Shown piece by piece: positions 20,801 to 31,378 of a DNA stretch of 64,000 nt. This DNA is from Delphinapterus leucas (taxonomy: Eukaryota > Chordata > Mammalia > Artiodactyla > Monodontidae), in assembly GCF_002288925.2 (NCBI RefSeq), contig NW_022098043.1, positions 4,187,109 to 4,251,108 of the forward strand, in the 5' to 3' direction. Made by a program: the position numbers and the translations under genes. Under the pieces are notes generated by a model. It worked only from the letters and a program-made list of their open reading frames with translations. It had not been told where the DNA came from and did not search any database. Every line of letters begins with the position of its first letter. The stretch's first letter is position 1.

Positions 20801-21579
20801 CAAAAAAAAAAAGAAAAGAAAAGAGAAGAAAGAGTCCACAGAGCCCTGAATAGAGACTGAGGAATGGGTGTGGGTGAGGTGTGGGGTGTTTCCCGGAGGA
20901 GGTGGAGTGAGAAGGTGAGCAGAGGAGGGTCTGTCTCCAAGCCGAGGGCCCTTCCTTCTCTAGTCTAGCAGCCAGAGTTCCCTAAAACACTAGCTGCACA
21001 GACAGAAAGGGCCGTCATTGCTGGCTGTGAACATCTGCGAATGCATCTGAGGGCCAGGGATGGGGAAGGACTCAGGTCAGGTCACACAGCGAGTCTCCCC
21101 ACAGTTCTCAGCACCTCCCTGGCCTCGGCTGTTTGCACGTCCCTGGTTGAAAGCTTTCCTCCTAAAGCCTCTTCAGATGTCTGCTCTGGTCTTTCCTGCT
21201 CCCTCCTGCTCCGGGCTTCTCTTCCCCTGAGGGTCCTCTGTGGCACCAGGTGTCCACTGGACAGAGGCCTTTGAGGACTGAATGCTGAGGGCTGAATGCT
21301 CCCCTCACCTGGTCACTAAGAGATTCATGCTAGGATTCTGGAAACTTCTCAGAGGATGAAAGACTCTGGCCAGCTCCATCGTGGGGAAGAACCTCAGGAG
21401 TGAAGCCAGGAGGCTGTGATTTCAACTAGCATCTCCCTCCCTTCCTCCTGTTCCTCTTTATCATCCCTATGTGTCTTCCAGCCTTTTCCTTCCTCTCCTT
21501 CAATGGGGGACCTTTTGCAGGAATAAACTGTCTCTCTGAAATAGAGGACCATGGAAATAGACAAAGTTGTCTTGCAAGC
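20801..21579. other. Non-repetitive stretch
   Basis: Starts with an A-rich run (20802-20830). Frames of about 75 codons (21041-21274, 21426-21647) show no domain. Nothing else recognised. Confidence 0.45.
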
Positions 21580-21700
21580 CCAGCTCGGCTTTGTGGCCCC
21601 AGGTCATCGGGTTCACATCTCTGAGCCTTAGTTTCCCCACCTGTCAAATGGGAACCAAACCCCTTGGAGCCTCATGAGATAGTGACTCAGAAGTGCTTCA
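21580..21700 (+). repeat. MIR SINE fragment
   Basis: Sense MIR core: ATCTCTGAGCCTTAGTTTCC near 21618, then CCACCTGTCAAATGGGAACC near 21638. Confidence 0.7.
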
Positions 21701-21844
21701 GAAAACATGGAGCGGATGACGGCCAGGGCTGGCGAGTGTCTGCCAGGGACCACACACTCTCCCGCCAGACGCCTCTGGCTGTTGGCTGTCCAGATGGGTG
21801 TCTGCAAAGCAGCCCGGCTGGCCTTGTTCTGGTCAAGGAAGAGA

Positions 21845-22045
21845 AAGGCTGAGTTAATTAAATCAGCAGCTAACAGTACAGGTTACCCACAAAAGTGAAC
21901 TTTAGTGCCCCTAAAACCACTGACCAAAGGAGGGCTGGGAAAAAAATGAAACCACAGTTGGAGTAAAATGGAAAAAGAAATCATCAGCTCTGCATCACTT
22001 CAGCCGGCCACAGGTATCAGAACATTAATTGGTCTTTGACTTGAT
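21845..22045. promoter_or_regulatory. Candidate conserved non-coding element
   Basis: Non-repetitive AT-rich block with GAGTTAATTAAATCAGC, CTAAAACCACTGACC, GAAACCACAGTTGG (RUNX-like core) and ACATTAATTGGTCTTTGAC. Regulatory role is inferred from motif density only. Confidence 0.3.
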
Positions 22046-23094
22046 TTGGCTGTGGGAGTCAGGGCTTCAGGGAGTCCAACCCAGCGCCATGGGGCTGGCC
22101 GCAGGGAATGCTGGGAGGCAGCTGGCCGCAGGGACAGGAGGAGGGGGGCAGGGCGGGCCGGGAGGGAGCGAGGGGTGGGTGTGCGGGAGTGTGGAAACGG
22201 GTGTGAGCGTGGGGTGCACCGGAGCGTGGTGGGTGGACCCTGTCATGCCCAGTGTCTCATGAGAAAAGCTCAAACCGCTTGGTACCTCCGATGCTCTCGA
22301 CACCAATTTGTCGTTACTATTTTTCACAGTCGCTCTAGCAAGAGGGGGGTGATCCCACGAAGGAGGGGGAGGCTCACAGATGTGCTCCTACCAGGTCGCT
22401 AGGGAAGGCACCGACCACAGCGGCAGCAGTAACTGCAAAGATGATGGTGATGTTTGTTCCTATTTAGGAAGTGGCCGCTTGGACGTAGAGCGCAGCGCCA
22501 GGCACAGAGGAGGCGTGTGAAGAATTTGGGTTGAGATGAATTTTCCTAGACTCAGAACTGACTCCCTGGACAGCCAGCCACCTCTTGCGCCTGGCCCAGG
22601 CCCTGCCCTCTCCCCTGCGCCCCCCGCACCGCCAATGGCTTCTCAGGGGCTGACCTGAAGGAGGCTGGGTTGGGGGGACCCCAGCCCCTCCATAGCTCCC
22701 CGCATGTTCAAGCCAACTTCGGGTATTAAATTTTACTCTGGTGAGTGGCTTTCCTTCTGCTGTAGCTGCTGCTCTGACACTAATGGCCCGTGGAAGCAGA
22801 GACCATGTCCAACTCCTCCACCTGCCGCCGGCCTGCTGGACATGCTTGTGGAACCCCGGGCACGGAGAGCCGTGGATCTGAGGGGTTCCTCCCCTGCTGG
22901 GGGAATGTTCAGTGGAGTCCACGGCCTGAGCACCTGGAAGCAGCTTTGGAGTGTCAGGAGTGAGTGAGCTCTTCGCAGCTGTGTCCTACATCTCACCCAG
23001 TGCTCTGAGCCAAGGAAGGCCTGCTTGGCTCCCCAGACCTCTTTATCAAGCCTGGGACACTGTGGGCAAGAAGGGCTCTTAGATCATCTGTCTG
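22046..23094. other. GC-rich non-repetitive stretch
   Basis: Contains a G-rich patch at about 22130-22230. A possible L2 trace lies near 22795 (GCAGAGACCATGTCCAACTC). Overlapping frames on both strands (up to 152 codons) have no recognisable domain. Confidence 0.4.
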
Positions 23095-23195
23095 CCCCTC
23101 AGTTCATATAGGAAGCAACTGAGACACAGAGAGGGTGAGGGATTTGCTTGAGGTCACACAGCAAGTCAAAACCCAGCTCTCCAGGGTTGCAGTTG
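23095..23195 (-). repeat. MIR SINE fragment
   Basis: Antisense MIR core: GCAACTGAGACACAGAGAGG near 23115, then GAGGTCACACAGCAAGTC near 23150. Confidence 0.75.
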
Positions 23196-23939
23196 AAGGT
23201 ATTTTCCTCTGAAACTTCCAGGCTTCCAAGGGTCATTTATGTGGCATTAAAACCACAGCTCAAGCTGCAAAGCGGGAAGCTGACATTGGCTTCAGTGTCA
23301 GGGAAGCAGAGGGAGTGCTGGAGACTGTGACAACCTGGAGAGCCCATGCCTGGTCCCAAGAGGCAACCAACACTCAGCCCGTACTGTGCAGGAAGGTGCA
23401 CCTCATTTTGTCAGAACTTCTGCTTTCTCAAGCGAGGCTAAAACTTTGAGCTTTTATGTGAAGTTCTACAATTGTGAAATGTTGGCAAAACTCAAAAAAT
23501 TTAACAGCACGGTGACATGCAAAGCAAAATGACACGTTTGCTGCCCGTGGGCTGCAGGTGGTGACTTTGGGGCTTTCTCGGGACTTGGTGGCTGGGATTG
23601 CAGGAAGAGGTGAAAGGCTGGGTCCTGTAAGAGGACTTGAGCTTTGAGACTCTGTCGTTGACTTACTGCAGTCATTCATTCACTCCTTCACCCTTGTGGC
23701 CTGGGCATTACTGTCTATCTGCTTTGTCCCAGGGCAGAATGAACCTATCTGAGCTTCCCAACATCCCAGCGGCAAGGATGGGGGCAAGGAAGGATTTTGG
23801 AGAACATAGGAGCCTGCTGCTGCCTCTCCCCCCATCTTCCTGGGCAAGGGGCAAGGCTTCCTTGGTGTGGCAGAAGGTTGAACTGAGCTGCAGACCCTCC
23901 ATCAGACACTCAGCCCCTAGTCCTGGTCCCACTCCTACA
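23196..23939. other. Unrecognised stretch
   Basis: Around 23420-23590 there is an old-transposon look (GTGAAATGTTGGCAAAACTC, then TTGCTGCCCGTGGGCTGCAG), perhaps hAT-like, but not enough to name. No gene recognised. Confidence 0.35.
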
Positions 23940-24065
23940 CTGGGGATTAAAATTCTAGATCAGACAGACCTGGGTTCAAATCCTGGCTCTGCCACTGACA
24001 AGCTGTGTGACCTTGAGCAAGTGGTTACCCTCTCTGAGCCTCTGTAAAGAAGACATTGCAGATGC
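23940..24065 (+). repeat. MIR SINE
   Basis: Sense MIR: GACAGACCTGGGTTCAAATC near 23962, TGGCTCTGCCACTGACAAGC near 23983, and GTGTGACCTTGAGCAAGTGG near 24005. Confidence 0.9.
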
Positions 24066-24507
24066 CTGGCTGTGTCCCCTTGGCACTCATTTCTTCACAC
24101 TCAGGGCTGCTTACTGCAAACTCCACGACTCTTCCTGAGGGCCTTCCCTGGCTGTGGAGCAAGATAGGTGCTCACGGGCCAGGCTGTGAGTCCTGGAGCA
24201 AGAATGCCCATGAGGCCCCCCTCAGGCAATGAAACACAGGGCATCGGAGGGCAAATATCCCAGCTCCTTCACCCTTCGGTTGGGATAATTCTGAGGCATG
24301 TTTCGTACCATCTCCCAAGTTCCCCAAGGGGATCACTTCCAGTTGCTGCAGTGGTAGTTTGCTGGATGACTCACCCTTCAGGGCTTTCTGCCCTCCCCTG
24401 CCTCATCTCCCCTCTTCCTTACCAGTGTTCCCTGGTGTCACCTCCTAAATACACTACTCACGGTAAGCTCTTGTCTCGAGGTCTGCTTCTGGAGGAAACT
24501 AAACAAA
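24066..24507. other. Unrecognised, possible old LTR end
   Basis: ACGGTAAGCTCTTGTCTCGA near 24461 followed by GGTCTGCTTCTGGAGGAAAC resembles the 3' end of some old mammalian LTRs. Family not identified. Confidence 0.3.
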
Positions 24508-24585
24508 GAACCTCAGTTTACTCAGCCGTCAAATGGGTCCGGTTAATATCTCTGGAAGTGCCGTGAGGGCAAACAATTTCCCCCA
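24508..24585 (+). repeat. MIR SINE fragment
   Basis: AACCTCAGTTTACTCAGCCG near 24510, then TCAAATGGGTCCGG, a diverged sense MIR core. Confidence 0.6.
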
Positions 24586-25169
24586 CACATAATATGCCAA
24601 AGAGCCATCAGCCTGAAAACCTTCCCTCGATAGGAGGTGGCTTTTGTTATTACTGATGATATCATTGTGATATTGGGGCTGACCCCCAGTCCCAAGGCCA
24701 GGACCTTTAGGGCAGCTTGGAGGTGGAAGCCCGGCTAACCCCAGCAGGGCCTCCGGGATGGACTGAGGGCTCAGGGTGGAAGGGCAGGGAAGACTGTAGC
24801 TTCCATGGTGGGGAGGGTGGAGTCTGTGTAGCAAAGAGGGTTGGGCCCCGGGGGAGCCCATCTGCCCCCCCCCCCCCCACCACCACCCCAGGCCTCGGAG
24901 TGGTTAGTGAAAATGGTGCTAATGCGGCCAGGCCCAGCTGTGACCATCGCCATCAAGGGGGAGGGGCGGGGTGAGGCTCAAGGGAGGGGCAGGTGTAGGG
25001 TGGGTGAGGGGGGTCCTGCAGCCTGGCCTGCCCAGCACCCACTCACCCAGTGCTCCGGAGAGGCCGGGTCTACTTCCCTCAGCTCAGGATGCTTCCGGGG
25101 TGGGGGTGAGGGGGAGGCTGGGATGCCCTAAGCTGTCTCCTTGGAAGATCAAATACAAGCCTTCAACCT
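24586..25169. other. GC-rich stretch with a C homopolymer
   Basis: A run of 14 C at 24865-24878 followed by CCACC units. Pro-rich and Gly-rich frames crossing it are artefacts. G-rich DNA continues to about 25110. Confidence 0.5.
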
Positions 25170-25315
25170 GCCCAGATTCTGGTAGGTTCTTGAGCCAGGA
25201 CCTTGGGCAAGACACTTCCCCGCTCTGAACCTGTTTCCTCATCTTTAAAAATGGAGCTAATGATAATATGACTTCCTAGGGTTGTTTTGAAGGGTCAGTA
25301 AAAGTAAAGTTGGGC
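25170..25315 (+). repeat. MIR SINE
   Basis: Sense MIR: CCAGGACCTTGGGCAAGACA near 25195, CTGTTTCCTCATCTTTAAAA near 25230, then the GGGTTGTTTTGAAGGGTCAG 3' part near 25279. Confidence 0.8.
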
Positions 25316-25789
25316 CGGAGAAGGAGAAGAGTGAGCAAGCTTCCTGCCTAAGAAAGGGCATATGGCCTCCTCCCGCTGCTCGGACCTCTGCTTGCCCCTC
25401 TCTCGCTGCCCCTGCTGTGGTCTGGAGCTGGGGGTGGAGCCCCGGCACCATCTCTGACTTCCCTGCCTTTGGCCTCAAACCTCACACAAAGCCCCAGGGG
25501 CTATGGTGGCTGCAGGGTCTTTATGCCCAAAGAGATGCTGCTCTCCCAGAGATAAAGGGGTTAGGGTGCTCCCCAAAGTCTTAAGGAGTGAGGTTCCAAG
25601 TGAATCTCTTTTGCCCTCAATCAGGAGCACACATCCTGTATCCCACGCACACATCCCCGGGGCATCCTCTCTGAATCACGCACCCACCTCCGGGGATAGT
25701 TTTCCTGAATTGGGGTTTCCGAGTTACCGCAGCCAGAATGACACTCTCCTGCTTCACACCCACCTTGCTCGATAATCCTAAACCCAGCA
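25316..25789. other. Non-repetitive stretch, nothing recognised
   Basis: Moderate GC. The 90-codon frame at 25503-25775 has no domain and no splice-bounded structure I can defend. Confidence 0.45.
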
Positions 25790-25915
25790 CTTGAGAGCTT
25801 GCAAAGCCCTTTGTACTCTCAACTCTCTCTCACTGGCTACTCTGAGTCAGCCCCTGAGGTTCTAGGCTGCAGTTAGGACTCCCATTTTTCAGATAAGAAA
25901 ACTGAGCAGGGCCAG
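25790..25915 (-). repeat. MIR SINE fragment
   Basis: GCAAAGCCCTTTGTACTCTC near 25801 and CATTTTTCAGATAAGAAAAC near 25883, followed by TGAGCAGGGCC. Confidence 0.6.
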
Positions 25916-26474
25916 GACTAGGGTGAGGTTGGCAAGGTGCCCCAGATGTAAAGTTTGAGGAGGCCCTCACTGTTTGGCATCAACCTGACACTTACAGAAA
26001 GTGGAGAGTCAGCATCCCTGTGGCCCTGGCTTGGCCCACCCTGGTCCTGGCCCTGAAACCAGGCTGGAGGGGCTATCGGCCCTGCCCTCATCTCTCAGCG
26101 GGGAGGGCAGAGTTCGTCACCGAGGTCAGTCTCCCCTGACCTCTGGGCCAGGGGTTTTTTCCTTTACATCACGGCAAGAGAGCCTTTTTAAATGGAGGGC
26201 TTGTTAGTGGGAAAATGGTCCTAGAAGATGGAAGACGGGGGTCTGTGGGTCTTGGTTAAAGGTTAAATGCAGGGCCTAGAAGTACACGGGAGTCTGCAGC
26301 TCTGCCCAGAGAATGGGGGAGCTTAAACTGCAGCATGGGGCCCAGTGAAGGGGGGTGCAATTCTAATGATTGACCTTCCAGAGGGCAGGGACTGCCCTGC
26401 GTGGGGGTTACTGGTGTCTGGGGGGAACCAGTATCCTTGCGGCTGTGAGAGCAAGAGGCCCCCGGGGCAGAGTC
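25916..26474. other. Unrecognised stretch
   Basis: No repeat or gene named. A TGCCCCAGATGTAAAGTTTG motif near 25938 may be an old repeat. Confidence 0.4.
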
Positions 26475-26548
26475 CTCTTTGGCAAAACCTGGTCAAACTG
26501 AAAAATGCACAAACCCTGAGACCCAGCCATCCCACTCCTAGAAGTAAT
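26475..26548 (+). repeat. Small old L1-like fragment
   Basis: GAAAAATGCACAAACCCTGA near 26500, then CCCAGCCATCCCACTCCTAG near 26523, a block common in old L1 3' regions. Confidence 0.4.
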
Positions 26549-26554
26549 AAGAAG

Positions 26555-26785
26555 AGCCAGTGGCACTTTCTCTGTGCCAGGCAGTTTTAAGTGCTTTATG
26601 TGTATAAACTCACTGAATTCTGACAAGGACCTCTGAGGTAGGTGCACTGTTCTTATCCCCATTTTCCAGATGTGGAAACTGAGCCACAGAGACTACCCTG
26701 TCCAAGGTTACCCAGCTGCTAAGTGACAGAGCCAGCTATCGTGTCCGCGCTCGTAACCACTATGACATTCTGCCTCTACCTTTGG
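26555..26785 (-). repeat. MIR SINE, nearly full length
   Basis: Antisense MIR in full order: TCTCTGTGCCAGGCAGTTTT near 26569, GACCTCTGAGGTAGGTGCAC near 26628, CATTTTCCAGATGTGGAAAC near 26661, AAGTGACAGAGCCAGC near 26720, and GTAACCACTATGACATTCTG near 26753. Confidence 0.9.
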
Positions 26786-27018
26786 GAGCATTATCCTGAC
26801 GGTGATGAGACGTATTGGGAAATTCACAGAAGCTTTGCTTGTAAGAGCAGCACAACCAGAAGGGGTCATGTCACTGCCCATCGATGGAGCAGCCGCCACT
26901 CCAGAATAATCCAACAAGACCTCCGGCAGCTGAACAGAATGAGGTCAGATGGTATGCTGTAACTGCATGCTTCGCACGGAAATTATACAGTAACTGAAAA
27001 AAGTGATTTGCCACTGTG
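26786..27018. other. Non-repetitive stretch before the duplication
   Basis: No repeat family recognised. It has several CpGs (GACGG, ACGTATTGG, ATCGATGG, TTCGCACGG), so it may be constrained sequence. No frame with gene features. Confidence 0.4.
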
Positions 27019-27142
27019 TGCCTGAGCCCATTTTTATAACAGAGAAAAAACCAAATTCCACTCATCTCACGAAGTATTGATGCCTGAGCCCATTTTTATA
27101 ACAGAGAAAAAACCAAATTCCACTCATCTCACGAAGTATTGA
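27019..27142 (+). repeat. Exact 62-bp tandem duplication
   Basis: 27019-27080 and 27081-27142 are identical base for base. Each unit starts TGCCTGAGCCCA and ends CACGAAGTATTGA. No mismatch is visible, so the event is recent or an assembly artefact. Confidence 0.97.
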
Positions 27143-27234
27143 AAGGGCTGGAGGATTCCAGATCAAACCGATGCGTGCAGCTAGGTCGCTTCTCAGAGGA
27201 AGGATGGGAGGTGGGATGGAGAACCAGCTTGGCC

Positions 27235-27330
27235 AAGAGTAGGAAACTGTTACAACGAGCATGTGTTATTTTTGTAATTAAACAGGAAACACGTTTCTTA
27301 AAAGAAAAGATATTAAAGAACCTTCAAAAG
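27235..27330 (+). repeat. L1M 3' tail fragment
   Basis: TTACAACGAGCATGTGTTAT near 27250 and TTTTTGTAATTAAACAGGAA near 27270 match the end of old L1 3' UTRs, followed by an A-rich stretch. Confidence 0.5.
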
Positions 27331-27599
27331 GTGTCCTGAGGGCCTCTCCCCAGGTTTTGGCTCCCCGACTCTTATAAGGGACATCTCTGCCTTGACAGAC
27401 TGGCTGACTCAGGTCTGTCCCTACCCAGAGGGCAAGGCAAAAGTGTCACAAGGAAAAATCTCTGGTTTTTGTCCTGCTCTGAGCACCCTTCGGGCTGCTG
27501 CAGCCGAGGAGTTGGGGTCATGGTGCCCCATCTTCTGTTTCTGGCCTGTGGAGGCAAGGGGCAGTGGGCCAGGCCCCTCCTGTCCAACCCTGACCACGT

Positions 27600-27690
27600 G
27601 TGTGAGTTTGGGCTACTGCTTTTCTCCGGCCTCAGTTTTCTCACCAGCAAAATGGGAAATATATACTTCTCCAGCTTGGTCTAGGTTTGA
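27600..27690 (+). repeat. MIR SINE fragment
   Basis: GGCCTCAGTTTTCTCACCAG near 27629, followed by CAAAATGGGAAATATATAC, a sense MIR core. Confidence 0.7.
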
Positions 27691-27759
27691 AATAAAATGT
27701 ACTTGAGAACAGTCAAGAGGGGAAAGATTTGAGGGATAGTTATTTTTCTTTACTGGTAA

Positions 27760-27965
27760 CCTTTTGGACTGAAGAGACCTGGATTTGAATTCTAGTTCCC
27801 CTACTGACCAGTTGTGGACAAGGGGGTGAACTTCTCTGGCCTCAGTTTCTTCATCTGTAAAATAGAAAGGAAAGTATACTATTCACAGGGTTGCATAGAA
27901 ATTCAAGGAGCTAATTCAGGAAAGCCTTCAACCTGGTCCCTGGCCCACAGCGAGGGCACCTTAAA
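27760..27965 (+). repeat. MIR SINE, nearly full length
   Basis: Sense MIR: GAGACCTGGATTTGAATTCT near 27774, CTCAGTTTCTTCATCTGTAA near 27841, GGGTTGCATAGAAATTCAAG near 27889, and the CCTGGCCCACAGCGAGGGC end near 27940. Confidence 0.85.
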
Positions 27966-29054
27966 GGGTTGTCGTGATGAGGAAGAAGGACCAAGGAGAT
28001 TCCTGAGGTGCTGGGCTCAGTGGGGCCCAAGAGGGCTCATAGAGTGTTTGGGGAACAAAGGCCCAGGAGGAGGGCGAACACTCAGGAAGTTGGGCCTTCT
28101 TTCTGCCGTGACTTCCAGAAGGGGAACCAGGCTTGGGGTTTGGCATGGGGAGTGTGGCCCCTATGGCGAGTCCCACAGCCCAGCCTGGGAGCCGCTCTCC
28201 TGCCGGCCGTGAATAGAGAAGTAAGAGGCGTCTCCAGGGAAGGGCCAGAGAGGCTCAGCCCAAGGTGGAAAATCCCTGTGGTCAGCGGGGCCCTGGGGGT
28301 GGGAAGTGCGGGCCCCAGGCCCTGGGCCTCTGGCTTTCTTGGCCCGGATCCGCGGGTCAACCGAAGCCAAGTTAACCTTCCTGAGGCCCAGCGCCACAAG
28401 CCGCTCTGCCGGCCTGGCCTGTCCACGGCTCCCTCCTGTCCACAGAGTGAGGCCTCATCCAGCTCCTCACACTGACCTTCCAGGCCTGCCTCGGTCCCAC
28501 CTCCACTTGCCCTCAGCCTTCACGGTGTGGCCTGATGGGCAGTGTGAGGCTGGCCTGGCCCTGGAGTTGTCCCAGGCTGGTGATGGGGCCGTCCTCTCAC
28601 CCCAGCCCTACCCCAAACTCTCACTGTCAGATTCTCCCCTGGGCTGGGTCTACACTGGCTCCTGCGACATAACCAGCACACGGTCACGTGGAGACGGCAC
28701 TTCCCAGTTTACACGGCAGCTCAGCCAGAGTCCCACAGCACAGCCGTGTGGGGACTGGGTCCCTGCTGCGGGGACCGTGGAGATGTATCCCCCAGCTCTC
28801 CTTCAGGAGGGCCTACCACACGGAGCACAGCGGCTGAGGACCCAGCTGACACCTCTCTGGACCCACCGCCATGTTGGCACTCAGGCCAGCTCCCCCGGTC
28901 CCCCTACACGATACCTGAGCACAGCGGAGGTGTCAGGCCTGTGTCCTGCTCTGGGGGCCCTTCCTGCCCACTGCTCCATCTCCATGTTAGGCTTCCCAGC
29001 TGTTTCCCACAGTGAATCTCTTGTATAACTAATCCCACCCTGGCCTCTGCTTAT
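27966..29054. other. GC-rich non-repetitive block
   Basis: About 1.1 kb of GC-rich DNA with scattered CpGs (for example CGGATCCGCGGGTCAACCG near 28344). A 240-codon frame (28306-29028, + strand) starts at an ATG at 28306 but has no domain, and other long frames overlap it. Composition makes long frames likely by chance, so no gene is called. Confidence 0.45.
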
Positions 29055-29180
29055 CACAGGGCCAAGCTAACATGCTCATTTTACAGATGGGAAAACTGAG
29101 GCTTAGAAGTGGTAAGTGACCTACCCAAAGGCACACAGCAAATTACAGCCAGAGCCAGTTCCAGAACGCAGACTTCTGCC
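29055..29180 (-). repeat. MIR SINE
   Basis: CATTTTACAGATGGGAAAAC near 29077, CCAAAGGCACACAGCAAATT near 29125, then CCAGTTCCAGAACGCAGAC near 29156. Confidence 0.8.
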
Positions 29181-29677
29181 TTCCATCGCTTCCTACCTCC
29201 GCTTCACCCCCTTGATCCAACCTTGAGGTCAAATGCCTGGACAGCCTCCCTCCCGAGAAGCGATGCTGACTCTGGAGGTGTTTGACCCAGAAGAGATCCT
29301 TAAGCCACATCTGGAGAGACCTGGCCTGGGGACTGGGGCAGGCTGAGAGGCCTCCTGCCCCCAGTGGTGCAGGGATTTTCTCCAGGGAGCACGAGGGCAG
29401 GATTGCCGTGCTGGCTTTTAAAGCAACACAACGTCATTAAATCTGTGATGGAGCCCAGGCCCTAATGGCTTACCAAGACTCTCTGTCGCCATTCCCCACT
29501 TCTGTGGAGGGCGGCTCAGGGGCTGGGCTACGGCTGGGGTGGAAGCACTCTGGGGACCTTGATCTTGGACTTGGCGAGGAGGCCTTTTGTCAGGGGGCTC
29601 TGTCTGACCAGCTTCGCCGTTCACTGTCAAGGCATAAAGCTTTGACTGGCGGGGCCCTTGTGGAGCCCCTTCCACCA
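29181..29677. other. Non-repetitive stretch, nothing recognised
   Basis: No repeat family or gene recognised. Antisense and sense frames of 86-104 codons overlap without domains. Confidence 0.45.
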
Positions 29678-29772
29678 TCCACAGAGGGAAACCGAGGCTC
29701 AGAAGGGCGACGGGACTTTCTCAAGGCCACAAGCCGAACCAACACTCGAATCTTCCAGACTGCTTTCTCCTT
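29678..29772 (-). repeat. MIR SINE fragment
   Basis: GAGGGAAACCGAGGCTCAGA near 29684, then TCTCAAGGCCACAAGCCG near 29719 and CACTCGAATCTTCCAGACTG near 29742. Confidence 0.75.
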
Positions 29773-30039
29773 TCAGTGATGCCTCCCCCACCCCTCCCCC
29801 AACCCTTCTCAGCCTCTGATTTCCTCCCATGCCTTCACCAAACCCAGACAAACTGTCTTCATTATCCCCCAAAGGAGGCAAGGTTTCTGCTTTTCCCAGG
29901 AAAAAAGCGATCTAGGAGACTCATTCCCACCAGCACGGTTCTGCCAGTCTAGATTCCGTGTTTCAACACGGGCTTTATACTTACCACTAGAGCACACGCC
30001 TTGTTACACGTCATGTAAGGATATCATTTTAGCCTCTGC
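29773..30039. other. Non-repetitive stretch, nothing recognised
   Basis: Short unique DNA between MIR and L2 relics. Confidence 0.4.
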
Positions 30040-30448
30040 TCTCTGGATAAACCACAGCCTTCCAGGCCCTGCGAGGTTGGCCCTACCCACATCTCTGACC
30101 TCCCTCTCTGCAGCCACTCTGCCCTGGATCTCTGTGCTCTGGGCCCCGGGCCCGAGCTCCTCAGTCCTCCAGCTCAAAAAGCATCTTCTCAGCACAGGGC
30201 TGGCTGCCACCCTCTGCTCCCTGTGCCTTACCCACACATTTCTACATACCCCTCATACCTGAGCTCCAGGGCTGTGCCTCTGGGAAAGCCTTCCCCAAAC
30301 CCTGACGCTGTGAAGCCCCTGGCAGGTGGTCCTGCCACCTGATCCTGCTAATCTTATTATAATTATATAATTATGTTTGGGATTCTTCATTTCATGTGTT
30401 TATCCTCCCTGGTCCAGAGCGGGTTCCAAGGGCAGGGACCTAGCACAC
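30040..30448 (+). repeat. L2 LINE 3' region
   Basis: Sense L2 over 400 bases: CCACATCTCTGACCTCCCTC near 30088, CAGCCACTCTGCCC near 30112, CTGGGAAAGCCTTCCCCAAA near 30280, the ATTATAATTATATAATTATG stretch near 30355, and GGGCAGGGACCTAGCACA near 30430. Confidence 0.75.
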
Positions 30449-30600
30449 AATGAGGAAGGGAGGGAAGAAGGAAAGAAGGGAGGGAGGTAGGGAGGAGGGA
30501 GGGACAGAGGGAAAGGAGGGAGGGAAGGATTGAGGGAGGGAGAAGGGTGGGAGGGAGGGTGAGAGGGAGGAGGGAGGGAGAGAGGAAAAGGTAGAAACAG
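30449..30600 (+). repeat. GGGA/GAAG purine microsatellite
   Basis: Purine tract of AGGGAGGGAAGAAGG units directly after the L2 3' end. Pro/Ser/Leu frames on the other strand are artefacts. Confidence 0.93.
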
Positions 30601-31169
30601 AGAGTTGGGAAATAAGAACATAGGAACAGAAATAGACAGTCAAACTCACAGAGAAGGGCAAGGTAGTTGCTCAGGTTGAGCTCCAACTTTGACTTTGAGC
30701 TTCCCAGAAGCCAAGGCAAAAACGAAGATGTGGTCAGTTACATCAGCATTGGTGTCAGAAAGGAGGAAGCCCACCGGCTCCTCAGGGGCAGTCTGGGGGA
30801 GGGGCGCTCAGTGACGGGCAGCTGGTGTCCTGCCCGTGTGCGCTAAAGGAGTTCCCAAGACAGTTTTTCATGCCACGTGTGGGCGAAAGCCGAGAAAGGG
30901 ACATTGGAAAGCAGCTGGGAGATGATGCTCCTGCAGAGAGCCTAGGGGTGGGCCAGGGCTCGCCTAGAGGAGGGGGTGGCAGGGCATCCCCACCGGCCCA
31001 TGCTGACACTGCAAAGTGCTCAGTCCATGGGATCAGTGTTGTTACCTACCCTGGGGGCCCAGTTCCTCATCTGGCTCATGGGCAAAGCTTGGCTCTTGGA
31101 ATATCCTAGGCAGTACTCCAGGCAGAAACCTCGCCCATGCTCTGGCCTGGGAAAGCGGCTGCAGGGTGG
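30601..31169. other. Non-repetitive stretch, nothing recognised
   Basis: Moderate GC. The 94-codon frame at 30825-31109 has no recognisable domain. Confidence 0.45.
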
Positions 31170-31378
31170 GATAAGGTGGTGGAGCGTGGGCTCTGGAGTC
31201 AGCCTCCCTTGCACACCTATCCCAGCTCTGCCACTTTCCACCAGTCACCTCACCTCGCTGAGCCTACAACCCTTCCTCCTTCATCCCCTGGGGATCGTCC
31301 CAGTACCACCCTCAGAAGGATGTTGGCAGGATTGAACACGGCAGTGTACGTCAAGGGATGCATACAGTAGAGTCAAAT
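31170..31378 (+). repeat. MIR SINE
   Basis: Sense MIR: GTGGGCTCTGGAGTCAGCCT near 31186, ATCCCAGCTCTGCCACTTTC near 31219, and the diverged 3' half with TGGCAGGATTGAACACGGCA near 31324. Confidence 0.8.

Noticed and set aside
23400..23600. Possible hAT-type transposon relic
   Set aside because: Only scattered motif resemblance, so the family could not be defended.
28306..29028. 240-codon frame on the + strand
   Set aside because: No domain or splice-bounded structure, low-complexity Pro/Ser/Leu content and overlapping long frames. GC-rich composition explains it.
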